64,000 nucleotides of DNA, from contig JAFPWF010000034.1 in assembly GCA_017395085.1 (NCBI GenBank), positions 62,001 through 126,000 on the forward strand, given 5' to 3'. This document shows, piece after piece, positions 44,961 to 53,775 of the stretch; within the stretch, counting starts at the first letter, position 1; each line of letters opens with the position of its first letter. The stretch comes from Oscillospiraceae bacterium (GTDB taxonomy: Bacteria; Bacillota; Clostridia; Oscillospirales; Oscillospiraceae). Position numbers and translations under genes: made by a program. The notes under the pieces are model-generated. The model saw nothing but the letters and a program-made list of their open reading frames with translations, was not told the DNA's origin and made no database searches.

Positions 44961-46136
44961 GTGGAAACGCTGATTGAACTGTATGACGAGCGGCCGCTGG
45001 AAAACGTGCTCGGAGTGGAGATGTTCCGCCCTGAACGCGTGGTTTACGTTTGTCCGGACCGGATCGCTTCCAACAATACCATTCAACATAAGCTCCGGCA
45101 GTATTTTCTGCATCGCGGGTTGAAAGTGGAGCTTATTTTCCTGCGCGCCCAGGTTTATGATTCCTATGCCATGCGGAATCTGTTTCAAAAGACCGTGGCG
45201 CGGTACCCGGACTGTGCCATCGACATTACCGGCGGAACCGACGCCGTGCTGTTCGCCGCAGGACTCCTCTGCGCAGAGACAGAAATTCCGGTTTTTACCT
45301 ACAGCCGAAGGAAAAACCGCTTTTATGATATCCGGAACGCTTCTTTCGCAGCAAATCTCCCCTGTTGCCTGTCCTACAGCGTGGAAGACTGTTTTCTGAT
45401 GGCAGGCGGCTCCATGCGGACCGGGCGGGTAGACAACGCCATTCTTTCCCGGTACCTGGATGATATCGAGCCGTTTTTCCGGATCTACCTGGAGCATCGC
45501 CGTCAATGGGTAAAAATCGTCACATACATGCAACGCATCTCCGCCGGAAACGCTGACGGATCCATCCCGCTTTCCGTATCCGGAAAATACACCGTAAAGG
45601 GGGAGCAGTCTTCCCGGATCAGCGCCCCCGAAGATACTCTCCGTCAATTCGAGGACCTTGGTTTTATCCATGATCTTTCCATCGTTCCCGAAGAATCCGT
45701 TTCCTTTCACTTTCGTGATGCGCAGGTGCGTTCCTGGCTGCGGGATGTCGGGAGCGTGTTGGAACTCTATGTCTACAAAACCTGTCTGGACACCGGTCTG
45801 TTTCAGGACGTGATCACCAGTGCCGTTGTCGACTGGGATGGCAGCAGCGGCCGCAATGCCGTTACCAATGAACTTGACGTTATGTGCACCCGCGGCATCA
45901 CCCCGCTGTTTATCAGCTGCAAAACCTGTGACGCCAGGACCGAAGCGCTGAATGAACTGGCGATCCTGAGGGACCGGTTCGGAGGGAGAATTGCACGTGC
46001 GGCGATCGTGACCGCTGAAAAGGGAGGCATTGCCCTGAGAAACCGCGCCGCTGAACTCGGTATCACTGTCATTGATATCAACGACCTTGTCAACAACAGA
46101 ACGGAAAAGCGGATCCGCAACCTCGTGAAGGACTGA
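44961..46136 (+). CDS. Card1-like CARF-domain nuclease (DUF1887)
   Basis: A 391-residue protein. The N-terminal half (1-140) is a CARF-type Rossmann domain: VVYVCPDRI, then DITGGTDAVLFAAGLL with the GGTDA ligand loop at 91-95. A linker/winged region (about 170-260) follows, then a PD-(D/E)xK nuclease: Glu268 (LELYVYK), Glu304 and Asp306 (NELDVMC), and Lys321 (FISCKT). In Card1/Can2 proteins, cyclic tetra-adenylate bound by CARF switches on DNA and RNA cutting. No cas gene or array is visible. The start is GTG after GGAGGG; a nearby ATG in another frame stops at once. It ends 4 bases before the alkyltransferase gene. Confidence 0.82.
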   Translation: METLIELYDERPLENVLGVEMFRPERVVYVCPDRIASNNTIQHKLRQYFLHRGLKVELIFLRAQVYDSYAMRNLFQKTVARYPDCAIDITGGTDAVLFAAGLLCAETEIPVFTYSRRKNRFYDIRNASFAANLPCCLSYSVEDCFLMAGGSMRTGRVDNAILSRYLDDIEPFFRIYLEHRRQWVKIVTYMQRISAGNADGSIPLSVSGKYTVKGEQSSRISAPEDTLRQFEDLGFIHDLSIVPEESVSFHFRDAQVRSWLRDVGSVLELYVYKTCLDTGLFQDVITSAVVDWDGSSGRNAVTNELDVMCTRGITPLFISCKTCDARTEALNELAILRDRFGGRIARAAIVTAEKGGIALRNRAAELGITVIDINDLVNNRTEKRIRNLVKD

Positions 46137-46140
46137 GAAC

Positions 46141-46665
46141 ATGAACTATATCACACATTACCGATCCCCTTTCGGCGGCATTACACTTGCCTGCGACGGG
46201 GAAGCTCTCACAGGCCTCTGGTTTGACGGGCAGAAGTATTTCGGCCGTACGCTGGAAAAGGATTACGTGGAAAGGAAGCTCCCCATTCTCGAAGAAACTG
46301 TTTCCTGGCTGAATCAATACTTCAACGGCAGAGATCCCGGGTTTTCCCCAAAGCTGAATCCGCACGGCACTCCATTCCAAAAATCGGTCTGGGATGTTTT
46401 GCTTTCCGTTCCTTACGGGAAAATCATCACTTACGGGCAGATTGCGGAAAGTATCGCTTCTCAGATGAATCTGGAGCGGATGTCTGCCCAGGCTGTCGGC
46501 GGCGCGGTCGGGCGCAATCCGATTTCGCTGATTATTCCGTGTCACCGGGTCATCGGAGCAGACGGCAGCCTGACCGGTTATGCCGGCGGCATTGACAGAA
46601 AGCTCCTACTCCTGCAGCTGGAGCAGGCTGAGACTGACAGGTTTCATTTGCCGAAAGTCCGATGA
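46141..46665 (+). CDS. ogt: Methylated-DNA-protein-cysteine methyltransferase
   Basis: A 174-residue suicide repair protein that takes alkyl groups from O6-alkylguanine. The active site is IIPCHRV with Cys134; the helix-turn-helix region is TPFQKSVWDVLLSVPYGKIITYGQIAE, and the arginine finger is in NLERMSAQAVGGAVGRNP. The N-terminal domain is of the short ribonuclease-like type. It starts 4 bases after the CARF nuclease stop, so the two are probably translated together, an unexpected pairing. Confidence 0.95.
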   Translation: MNYITHYRSPFGGITLACDGEALTGLWFDGQKYFGRTLEKDYVERKLPILEETVSWLNQYFNGRDPGFSPKLNPHGTPFQKSVWDVLLSVPYGKIITYGQIAESIASQMNLERMSAQAVGGAVGRNPISLIIPCHRVIGADGSLTGYAGGIDRKLLLLQLEQAETDRFHLPKVR

Positions 46666-46724
46666 GCCTGACCGGGATGGTTCCGGCTGTTGGAAACGAT
46701 GTTCCGCCTGCATCAGGCCAGACC

Positions 46725-46769
46725 AAAACGAGCAGAGTTCCCGGACATGCCGGGATCTCTGCTCGTTTT
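46725..46769. terminator. Bidirectional terminator after ogt and yifB
   Basis: AAAACGAGCAGAG/CTCTGCTCGTTTT outer stem and CCCGG/CCGGG inner stem. T-tracts are present on both strands between the convergent genes. Confidence 0.85.
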
Positions 46770-46791
46770 CGATTGTCTTTTCACGGGTATT

Positions 46792-48312
46792 CTACCGTAC
46801 TTCCAGCAGGTCATAAGTCCTGTACTGAATCGCCTCGGCCAGGTGCTCCGGCTCCACACGCTCCGAACCAGCCAGGTCTGCAATGGTTCTGGCAACGCGC
46901 AGAATCCGGTCGTGGCTGCGTGCGGAAAGCCCCATCGCATCAAAAGCGTCCCGCATCAGTTTTTCTCCCTCCGGAGACAGCACACAGTATTGACGAAGCT
47001 GCTGTGAGGACATGTGAGCATTGGACATTGTGCTGTCCAGCGGAAAACGAGCGTGCTGTAGCCTGCGAGCAGCATTGACTCTTGCACGAATCGATGCGGA
47101 GTTTTCTGACGGAGCCTTCCGGTGAATTTCATCGTATTCCAGTGCGGGTGCTTCCACAATGATATCGATCCGATCCAGCAGCGGGCCGGAAATTCTGCTC
47201 TGGTACCGGCGTACATCGTTCAGGCTGCAGCGGCAGCGTCCGGACGGGTGCCCATACCAGCCGCATTTGCACGGATTCATTGCACAGATCAGCATGAAGC
47301 GGCTCGGAAACGTCACGCTGCCGGCAGCTCTGGAAACCGTTACCTGCCCGTCTTCCAACGGCTGCCTCAGAAGGTCGAGGATGTCGCTGCGAAACTCAGG
47401 CAGTTCGTCCAGGAAAAGCACTCCGTTGTGCGCAAGGCTCATTTCACCCGGCCGCGGATTCTGTCCTCCTCCGGCGAGGCCTGCGCCTGAAACGCTGTGA
47501 TGCGGTGACCGGAACGGCCGGACGGAAACGATCGGATAGAGCTGATCCGTCAGTCCGGCTACGGAGTGGATTTCGGTGGTTTCAATGATCTCCTCGCGGC
47601 TCATATCCGGAAGAATCGTCGGAAGACGTTTCGCCATCATGGACTTTCCGGCTCCCGGCGGTCCTACCAGCAGAATGTTGTGGCCGCCTGCCGCAGCGAT
47701 CTCGAAGGCACGGCGGACATTTTCCTGACCCCGGATGTCCGAGAAATCCGGCAGTGCATTCATTTCCCCGGAGATTTCCGGAACCGGGGCTGCTTCGATC
47801 CGCTCTTCCCCGCGCAGGTGACGAAGGATTGTCTGCAAGTCGGAAACCGGATATACCGTAATTCCGTCTGCAAAAGCAGCTTCCGCAGCGTTCTCAGCAG
47901 GCACAAACAGGGTACGGAATCTTTCACGGCCGGCCGCAATCGCCATCGGAAGCGCACCTGCTACCGGGCGCAGCTCGCCGGTCAGTGACAGTTCTCCGAG
48001 GAAGGCACTGTCTTTCGCAGGCTGGCGGATTTCCCCCACAGCCGCAAGAATCCCGATCAGAATCGGCAGATCATACATGGTGCCGGCTTTCCTGAGATCT
48101 GCCGGAGCAAGATTGACCGTGATGCGGCTGACCGGAAACTTAAAGCCGTTATTCTTGATGGCTGCCCGGACGCGTTCGCGCGATTCCTTCACCGCGGCAT
48201 CGGGGAGGCCGACGATATCGAATCCGGGAAGGCCGTTGGAAATATAAACTTCCACGCTGACCTGATACCCGCCCACGCCGGTGACGCCGAGACTTTTGAC
48301 ATTTGAATACAT
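46792..48312 (-). CDS. YifB/ComM family Mg-chelatase-like AAA+ ATPase
   Basis: A 506-residue protein. The N-terminal Lon-protease-like domain starts YSNVKSLGVTGVGGYQVSVEV and holds SNGLPGFDIVGLPDAAVKESRERV. The ATPase has the P-loop VGPPGAGKSMMAKRLPTILP, FRSPHHS, NGVLFLDELPEF (Walker B) and the zinc-like CAMNPCKCGWYGHPSGRCRCS. ComM, the best-known member, is a helicase aiding branch migration in transformation. The start at 48312 gives the family N-terminus; the frame is open to 48333. Confidence 0.93.
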   Translation of the reverse strand: MYSNVKSLGVTGVGGYQVSVEVYISNGLPGFDIVGLPDAAVKESRERVRAAIKNNGFKFPVSRITVNLAPADLRKAGTMYDLPILIGILAAVGEIRQPAKDSAFLGELSLTGELRPVAGALPMAIAAGRERFRTLFVPAENAAEAAFADGITVYPVSDLQTILRHLRGEERIEAAPVPEISGEMNALPDFSDIRGQENVRRAFEIAAAGGHNILLVGPPGAGKSMMAKRLPTILPDMSREEIIETTEIHSVAGLTDQLYPIVSVRPFRSPHHSVSGAGLAGGGQNPRPGEMSLAHNGVLFLDELPEFRSDILDLLRQPLEDGQVTVSRAAGSVTFPSRFMLICAMNPCKCGWYGHPSGRCRCSLNDVRRYQSRISGPLLDRIDIIVEAPALEYDEIHRKAPSENSASIRARVNAARRLQHARFPLDSTMSNAHMSSQQLRQYCVLSPEGEKLMRDAFDAMGLSARSHDRILRVARTIADLAGSERVEPEHLAEAIQYRTYDLLEVR

Positions 48313-48344
48313 ATGGCATGCACTCCGTATCATTGCTTAAAATC

Positions 48345-48372
48345 ATGTTAGCAGGAAGAGTGGAAATGTCAA
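48345..48372 (-). promoter_or_regulatory. Promoter of yifB
   Basis: Minus strand: consensus TTGACA, 16 bases, TAACAT, 33 bases before the chosen start. Confidence 0.65.
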
Positions 48373-48417
48373 GCTTTCTTTTCCAGCGGCTTCACAAATT
48401 CTTCAAATAATGTATAG

Positions 48418-48450
48418 AAATTTATTCAAAAAACGATGCAAATTTATTCA
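48418..48450. repeat. Direct repeat pair upstream of htrA
   Basis: AAATTTATTCA occurs at 48418-48428 and again at 48440-48450, a 22-base period (two helical turns) in an AT-rich stretch before the protease gene. It could be a paired regulator site. A promoter TTCACA/TATAGA (48391-48418, 16-base spacer) overlaps its left edge. Confidence 0.55.
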
Positions 48451-48534
48451 TGGTTTTATGGTTTAATAGCGGCAACAGAAAACAGGGTATTCAGTCCCTG
48501 AGAACTGAATCTGACGAAAAGAGGGCCAATATTC

Positions 48535-49761
48535 ATGAAAACAGTCCAACTTAAAAAACCGGCAGCCATCAAAAAACTGCTCAGCATTGTCCTGCTCTGC
48601 TCGCTGATCTTCGGTGTCACCGTAATCGGCACATCGAACACGGCGTATGCGGCCTTTGATGAGCTTTCGCCTGCCGACCTCTATGAAGAGAACGTCAATT
48701 CCACCGTCGGTATTACGATCAGTGCGAAAACCACCAGCCGCTACGGTTACGGATATACGTATGAAGCATCCGGTTCCGGGTTTATCATCTCCGACGACGG
48801 CTATGTCCTGACCAACTACCATGTCATCAGCGGCTATGACAAGGTCACCGTGGCAACCTACGACCAGGAAACCTATGACGCCACTGTAATCGGCTATGAT
48901 GAAAGCAGTGATATCGCCGTTTTGAAGATTGATGCAGGAAACCTCAAGCCGGTGACTCTGGGTGATTCAGGAAAGCTCCGTGTGGGTGATACGGTTTATG
49001 CGATCGGCAATCCGCTCGGCGAACTCACCTTCTCTCTGACCAGAGGAATTGTCAGCGCTCTCAGCCGCAATATCAGCACTGAATCCGGCAGCAGCATGGG
49101 ACTCATCCAGACTGACTGCGCCATCAATTCCGGCAACTCCGGCGGCGCACTTTTCAACACCAGCGGTGAAGTGATCGGAATTACGAATGCAAAATTCTCC
49201 TCCTCCGGTTCAATGGAAGCCGAAATCGACAACATCGGCTTTGCCATTCCGATCAACAGTGTCAAACGCATTGTCACCAGCATCATTGAAAATGGTTACG
49301 TTCTCAAGCCCTATATCGGTATCGCGGTTTCTCCCCTGTCTGAGGAATCTGCCGGCATCATCGGCATCAAATCCGGTGCGGTCGTCCAGGACGTCACAGC
49401 GGATGCGCCCGCAGACAAAGCAGGCATCAAGGTGAACGATGTCATCACCAAGGTAGATGACAAGGTCATCCGGGATTCCACTGACCTGGTTCAGGTGATT
49501 GCTGACACCGACCCCGGTGAAATTGTCACCTTCTCAATCTACCGGCAGGGCAAAGAACTGACCCTTCCGGTTGAAGTCGGCAGCAAAACGGAGTCCGCCC
49601 TGAAGAATGAGGAAGCAGCCGCCGATGCGGAAGAATCCGAAACCCAGCAGGAACAGCAAAACCAGCCCAACGGTTCCGAGAACCAGCAGGGCATGCCGAA
49701 CTGGGGCAGTGACGAGTTCGGGAACTTTGAAGACTTTTTCAAATACTTCTTCGGATACTGA
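48535..49761 (+). CDS. HtrA/DegP-type trypsin-like serine protease with PDZ domain
   Basis: A 408-residue exported protease for quality control at the cell surface. A signal peptide ends near AYA (residues 37-39); there may be no later anchor. The catalytic triad is His96 (TNYHVI), Asp126 (SDIAVLKI) and Ser202 (GNSGG). A PDZ domain follows (IGIAVSPLS, QDVTADAPADKAGIKVNDVITKVDDKVI). The last 60 residues are an acidic, Gln/Asn-rich tail ending in aromatic FGNFEDFFKYFFGY, an unusual low-complexity end. It has a single PDZ domain, as Gram-positive HtrA proteins do. Confidence 0.93.
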   Translation: MKTVQLKKPAAIKKLLSIVLLCSLIFGVTVIGTSNTAYAAFDELSPADLYEENVNSTVGITISAKTTSRYGYGYTYEASGSGFIISDDGYVLTNYHVISGYDKVTVATYDQETYDATVIGYDESSDIAVLKIDAGNLKPVTLGDSGKLRVGDTVYAIGNPLGELTFSLTRGIVSALSRNISTESGSSMGLIQTDCAINSGNSGGALFNTSGEVIGITNAKFSSSGSMEAEIDNIGFAIPINSVKRIVTSIIENGYVLKPYIGIAVSPLSEESAGIIGIKSGAVVQDVTADAPADKAGIKVNDVITKVDDKVIRDSTDLVQVIADTDPGEIVTFSIYRQGKELTLPVEVGSKTESALKNEEAAADAEESETQQEQQNQPNGSENQQGMPNWGSDEFGNFEDFFKYFFGY

Positions 49762-49810
49762 TTTCTCCGGAAAACAGCAGTTTCTCTAAATTCTAATTAT
49801 TAACTATGAT

Positions 49811-49849
49811 GAAAGCGCTGCCTCAAATGAGGCAGCGCTTTCATGTTTT
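49811..49849. terminator. Terminator between htrA and aspS
   Basis: GAAAGCGCTGCCTC and GAGGCAGCGCTTTC are perfect arms with an AAAT loop, followed on plus by ATGTTTTT. It can serve both convergent genes. Confidence 0.85.
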
Positions 49850-49874
49850 TCAAGCCGCTATTACGGACGGGGAT

Positions 49875-51653
49875 TCATGCTTCCGGTTCGCAGGTAATGG
49901 CAATATTCAGCTCATCCAACTGCTTCTGTTCAACCGCGGAGGGGGCCCCCATCATAACATCCTGTGCGCTCTTGTTCATCGGGAACGGGATAATCTCACG
50001 GATACTCTCCTCGCCTGCCAGCAGCATGACCATACGGTCGATGCCAGGTGCAATCCCTGCATGCGGCGGCGCGCCGTAACAGAATGCATTGTACATGGCC
50101 GGGAACTTTCTGCGGACATCCTCTTCCCCGAGGCGAACCATCTCAAATGCCTTGATCATAATTTCCGGATCGTGATTCCGAACCGCGCCGGAGGAGAGTT
50201 CCACGCCGTTGCAGACTAGGTCGTACTGGTCGGCCGTGATACTGAGGGGGTCGATTTCACCGCGTTCCGCCTGCAGAAGAACTTCCAGACCGCCGCTTGG
50301 CATCGAAAAGGGATTGTGGCAGAATTCGAGTTCTCCGGATTCCTCACCGATCTCATACATCGGGAAGTCGACAATCCAGCAGAATTCATAGCGTTCACGG
50401 TCCATATGGCCGGGAACCGCCGCACCGAACTGTTTGATCGAAACACCGATCACCTTCTGCGCCAGCTCCTTCTTTCCCGCCGCAATGACGACCAGGCAGC
50501 CCGGCGCCAGATTCAGGCGTTCGGCCAGAACATCCTTCAGCGGCTCCACAAATTTGGTCACACCGCCGGCAAGAACGCCGTTTTCATCCATACGGAACCA
50601 GTAGGGCTTTGCCCCCGCCTGCACCTCAACATCCGCGCAAAGCTTGTCGATCTGCTTGCGGGTCAGGCCGCAGCACGAGATGGCAACCGCTTTGACCGTG
50701 TCCCCATCCCGGAATGGTGCGAACTCCGTATCGCAGACAAGATCCGTGATGTCTTTAGCAGAGAGGTCGATGCGGAGATCCGGCTTATCCGTTCCGTAGG
50801 TTTCCATGGCTTCGGTGTAGCCAATGCGGCGGAAAGGCGCAGCCGAAGCAATGTTATACTTGCCGTAATGGGCAAAAATCGGCGGGAGAACATCTTCCAG
50901 AATGGCAAATACATCCTCCTGGTCCGCAAAGGCCATCTCCATATCAAGCTGGTAAAACTCGCCCGGGCTGCGGTCACCGCGCGCATCCTCATCCCGGAAG
51001 CACGGGGCAATCTGGAAATAGCGGTCAAAGCCGGAAGTCATGAGCAACTGTTTGAACTGCTGCGGTGCCTGGGGCAGCGCATAGAATTTCCCCGGATGCT
51101 TGCGTGCGGGAACCAGGTAGTCGCGCGCTCCCTCGGGAGACGACGCCGTCAGGATGGGCGTGGTAATCTCCAGGAAGCCATGCTCCAGCATCGCTTTCCG
51201 GATTGCCGCAATGACCTCGCAGCGCAAAATGATGTTCTGTTTCACGGCCGGATTCCGCAGATCCAGATAGCGATACTTCAGGCGCTGCGCTTCATCCGCT
51301 TCACGGCTGCGGTTAATTTCAAACGGCAACTCGTTATACCGGCACTTCCCCAGAACCGTAATGCTGTCGGGAACGACTTCAATGTCGCCGGTGGGCTGAT
51401 TCGGGTTCTTGCTTGCACGCTCACGAACCGTACCCGTCACAGAAACGGTTGATTCCTTGTTGATTCCCTTTATCTGACGGATCAGCGTCTCGTCCTGGAT
51501 AACAAGCTGCGTCTTGCCGTAAAAGTCACGCACCACGACAAATGCCAGACTTGCACCGACCTCGCGCACGTTTTCCATCCAGCCGGCCAGCTGAACCTGT
51601 TGTCCGACATGCTCCAAGCGAAGTTCTCCGCAGGTATGCGTACGGGATTGCAT
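49875..51653 (-). CDS. aspS: Aspartyl-tRNA synthetase
   Basis: A 592-residue class II synthetase of the bacterial type. The anticodon-binding OB domain (GWMENVREVGASLAFVVVRDFYGKTQLVI) is followed by motif 1 (ITTPILTASSPEGARDYLVP), motif 2 (FRDEDARGDRSPGEFYQLD), a GAD insertion and motif 3 (GIAPGIDRMVMLLAG). The frame is open to 51701, but ATG 51653 has AAAAGGAGGAG ahead of it. Whether it also charges tRNA-Asn cannot be judged; no gatCAB is here. It follows hisS with an 82-base gap, the classic hisS-aspS pair. Confidence 0.97.
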   Translation of the reverse strand: MQSRTHTCGELRLEHVGQQVQLAGWMENVREVGASLAFVVVRDFYGKTQLVIQDETLIRQIKGINKESTVSVTGTVRERASKNPNQPTGDIEVVPDSITVLGKCRYNELPFEINRSREADEAQRLKYRYLDLRNPAVKQNIILRCEVIAAIRKAMLEHGFLEITTPILTASSPEGARDYLVPARKHPGKFYALPQAPQQFKQLLMTSGFDRYFQIAPCFRDEDARGDRSPGEFYQLDMEMAFADQEDVFAILEDVLPPIFAHYGKYNIASAAPFRRIGYTEAMETYGTDKPDLRIDLSAKDITDLVCDTEFAPFRDGDTVKAVAISCCGLTRKQIDKLCADVEVQAGAKPYWFRMDENGVLAGGVTKFVEPLKDVLAERLNLAPGCLVVIAAGKKELAQKVIGVSIKQFGAAVPGHMDRERYEFCWIVDFPMYEIGEESGELEFCHNPFSMPSGGLEVLLQAERGEIDPLSITADQYDLVCNGVELSSGAVRNHDPEIMIKAFEMVRLGEEDVRRKFPAMYNAFCYGAPPHAGIAPGIDRMVMLLAGEESIREIIPFPMNKSAQDVMMGAPSAVEQKQLDELNIAITCEPEA

Positions 51654-51735
51654 GATCAAAACTCCTCCTTTTATCCTCACCGCCGCAAGGCGGCAACACA
51701 CAGAACAAGCAGTCTGTTTGGTTTACATAATATTC

Positions 51736-53091
51736 TTATTCCCGAATCGGCGCTTCCGCATTTCTGCGCCTGACAGTTTCCCAGATCCACGCGGCCGCTT
51801 CCTCATCCTTCAGTTTGCGCTGCTCACCGGTTTCCATGTTTTTAACCGTCAGAACTCCCTCGGCCAGTTCATCTTCCCCCAAAAGGACCGTAAAGGGTGT
51901 GCCGATTTTGTCCGCATAGCTCATCTTCACCTTAAACTTGCGCTGTTCGGCATACAGCTGGCAGCGAAGCCCTGCGGCACGCATGGCTGTCGCCGCGGCA
52001 ATCGCTGGCGCCCTGTTCTCCGTCATGGGGATAACCAGCACGTCACAGGGAGCTGTCATCACTTCGTCAGACAGAAGCTTCTGCTCCTGCAGCACGTAGA
52101 AAAGCCTGGTCAGGCCGATTGAGATTCCGACTCCCGGAAGCTGCCGGTCGGTGTAGTATTCCGCGAGGTTATCATAACGCCCGCCCGAACAGACCGAGCC
52201 GATTTCGGGATAATCGGTCAGTTCGGTTTCATATACAGTACCCGTATAATAATCCAGGCCACGCGCAATGGTCAGGTCAACGGAAAAATTCTCCTCGGGG
52301 ACGCCGAATGCGCTCAGGTGTTCCGTTACCGCCCGCAGTTCGTCCAGGCCGCAGTCAAAGGTTTCATCCATCCCCCTGTAGCACTCGAGACGTTCAAGAA
52401 TCTCTGCATTGGAGCCACAGATGGCCATAAAATCCAGGACATTTTCCGCTTTGCTTGGGATCATGCTGAGTTCGTCCACCAGCATCTGTTTGACTTTTAC
52501 TTCGCCCACTTTATCCAGCTTGTCAACCGTGCGCATGATGTCCTGCGACTTCTCAGACATGCCGTTCATGGCATAGAAGCCGTTCAAAAGCTTGCGGTTG
52601 TTGACCTTGATTTTAAACCGCTTCAGCCCAAGGCGGCTGAATGCGGTGTAGATAATCGCGGGGATTTCAGCTTCATTGGCAATATCCAGCTTTCCGTCAC
52701 CGATGACGTCGATGTCCGCCTGGTAGAACTCACGGAAGCGGCCGCGCTGTGCGCGCTCGCCGCGGTATACTTTGCCGATCTGATACCTGCGAAACGGAAA
52801 AGCAAGTTCTGCATAATGCGCAGCAACATATTTGGCAAGCGGTACCGTCAGGTCAAACCGCAGTGCGAGATCGCTGTCGCCCTTTTCAAAACGGTAGATC
52901 TGTTTCTCTGTCTCTCCTCCGCCCTTTGCCAAAAGTACTTCTGCCGCTTCAATGACAGGCGTATCCAGCGGGGTGAATGCAAACAGGGCATAAGTCTCCC
53001 GCAGGATCTGCATCATGCGTTCCATCTTCATCTGGTCTTCCGGCAGCAGTTCCATAAAGCCGGACAGGGTTCTCGGTTTTACTCGATTCAT
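51736..53091 (-). CDS. hisS: Histidyl-tRNA synthetase
   Basis: A 451-residue class II synthetase. Motif 1 region TPLDTPVIEAAEVL, RFDLTVPLAKYVA and YQIGKVYRGERAQRGRFREFYQADIDVIG (motif 2), ARGLDYYTGTVYE (the histidine A box) and motif 3 in SGGRYDNLAEYY...GVGISIGLTRL, then the anticodon-binding domain. The start at 53091 follows AGGAAG; the frame is open to 53172 through a hairpin region, which is unlikely to be coding. No T-box element was found in the leader. Confidence 0.97.
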   Translation of the reverse strand: MNRVKPRTLSGFMELLPEDQMKMERMMQILRETYALFAFTPLDTPVIEAAEVLLAKGGGETEKQIYRFEKGDSDLALRFDLTVPLAKYVAAHYAELAFPFRRYQIGKVYRGERAQRGRFREFYQADIDVIGDGKLDIANEAEIPAIIYTAFSRLGLKRFKIKVNNRKLLNGFYAMNGMSEKSQDIMRTVDKLDKVGEVKVKQMLVDELSMIPSKAENVLDFMAICGSNAEILERLECYRGMDETFDCGLDELRAVTEHLSAFGVPEENFSVDLTIARGLDYYTGTVYETELTDYPEIGSVCSGGRYDNLAEYYTDRQLPGVGISIGLTRLFYVLQEQKLLSDEVMTAPCDVLVIPMTENRAPAIAAATAMRAAGLRCQLYAEQRKFKVKMSYADKIGTPFTVLLGEDELAEGVLTVKNMETGEQRKLKDEEAAAWIWETVRRRNAEAPIRE

Positions 53092-53127
53092 CTTTATCTT
53101 CCTGCTTTCTTCCTTACATTTACATGC

Positions 53128-53167
53128 AGAAGAGTGAAGACCGGATCTTCTCCAAGCTTCACTCTTC
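53128..53167 (-). other. Inverted repeat in the hisS leader
   Basis: GAAGAGTGAAG/CTTCACTCTTC, 11-base arms, 18-base loop, between mgsA and hisS. There is no T-tract on the minus strand, so it is more likely an mRNA structure or weak processing site than a terminator. Confidence 0.5.
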
Positions 53168-53211
53168 GGCAAACCGTTTTGGTCCGTTGGTTCAGTTCTC
53201 CTGTGGGTACC

Positions 53212-53616
53212 TTACCGCTTCTGAGGATTCACAATGTTGCGCCAGTCAAGGTCGCCGCGCCGCAGCCCCTGCACGAGCACTTCCGCTGTAGCAGCGTTGG
53301 TGGCAAAGGGAATCTGATACTGGTCGCAGAGACGCTCCACCTTGTTGATGTCGTCAAAACCGCGGGGATTGGCAGGATCGCAGAAAAAGAGCACCAGGTC
53401 AATCTCGTTGTATGAAATCCTGGAACCGATCTGCTGGGCCCCTCCCTGATCCGCATGCAGATACAGGGTAATCGGCAGGCCTGTGGCTTCGGATACCAGC
53501 TTGCCCGTTACATGCGTGGCGCAGAGACTGTGCTCCGCCAGAATCCCGCAGTAAGCGATGCAGAACTGCACCATGAGTTCCTTTTTCCTGTCGTGTGCCA
53601 TCAAGGCAATATTCAT
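53212..53616 (-). CDS. mgsA: Methylglyoxal synthase
   Basis: A 134-residue enzyme converting dihydroxyacetone phosphate to methylglyoxal, a bypass relieving phosphate limitation. Family blocks: ALMAHDRKKELM at the start, ATHVTGKLV (TGT-like phosphate site), LHADQGGAQQIGSRI with the catalytic Asp region, LVLFFCDPAN and NAATAEVLVQGL. Hexameric MgsA length is normal. In many Clostridia it sits near mre genes and rodA; here it directly follows the elongation operon and has its own promoter (53703-53731). hisS and aspS follow downstream. Confidence 0.95.
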   Translation of the reverse strand: MNIALMAHDRKKELMVQFCIAYCGILAEHSLCATHVTGKLVSEATGLPITLYLHADQGGAQQIGSRISYNEIDLVLFFCDPANPRGFDDINKVERLCDQYQIPFATNAATAEVLVQGLRRGDLDWRNIVNPQKR

Positions 53617-53702
53617 GGATGAAGTCTCCTTCTTTTACACATTCACCGCAAAAGGTATTACCACGTTCAAGCCGTTGGCTGAACAAACATATTTGATGGT
53701 AT

Positions 53703-53731
53703 ATTATACCCGTTTTTTCGGCATTGTGCAA
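53703..53731 (-). promoter_or_regulatory. Promoter of mgsA
   Basis: Minus strand: TTGCAC, 17 bases, TATAAT, about 85 bases before the start, in the gap after mrdA. Confidence 0.78.
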
Positions 53732-53775
53732 CAGAAAATGTATGGGATTGATAAAAACTTCGAAGCAGCCGCTGA

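Noticed and set aside
53092-53211. T-box leader before hisS
   Set aside because: The 120-base leader lacks the T-box bulge sequence (AGGGTGGNACCGCG-like) and a following terminator; only a plain inverted repeat is present.
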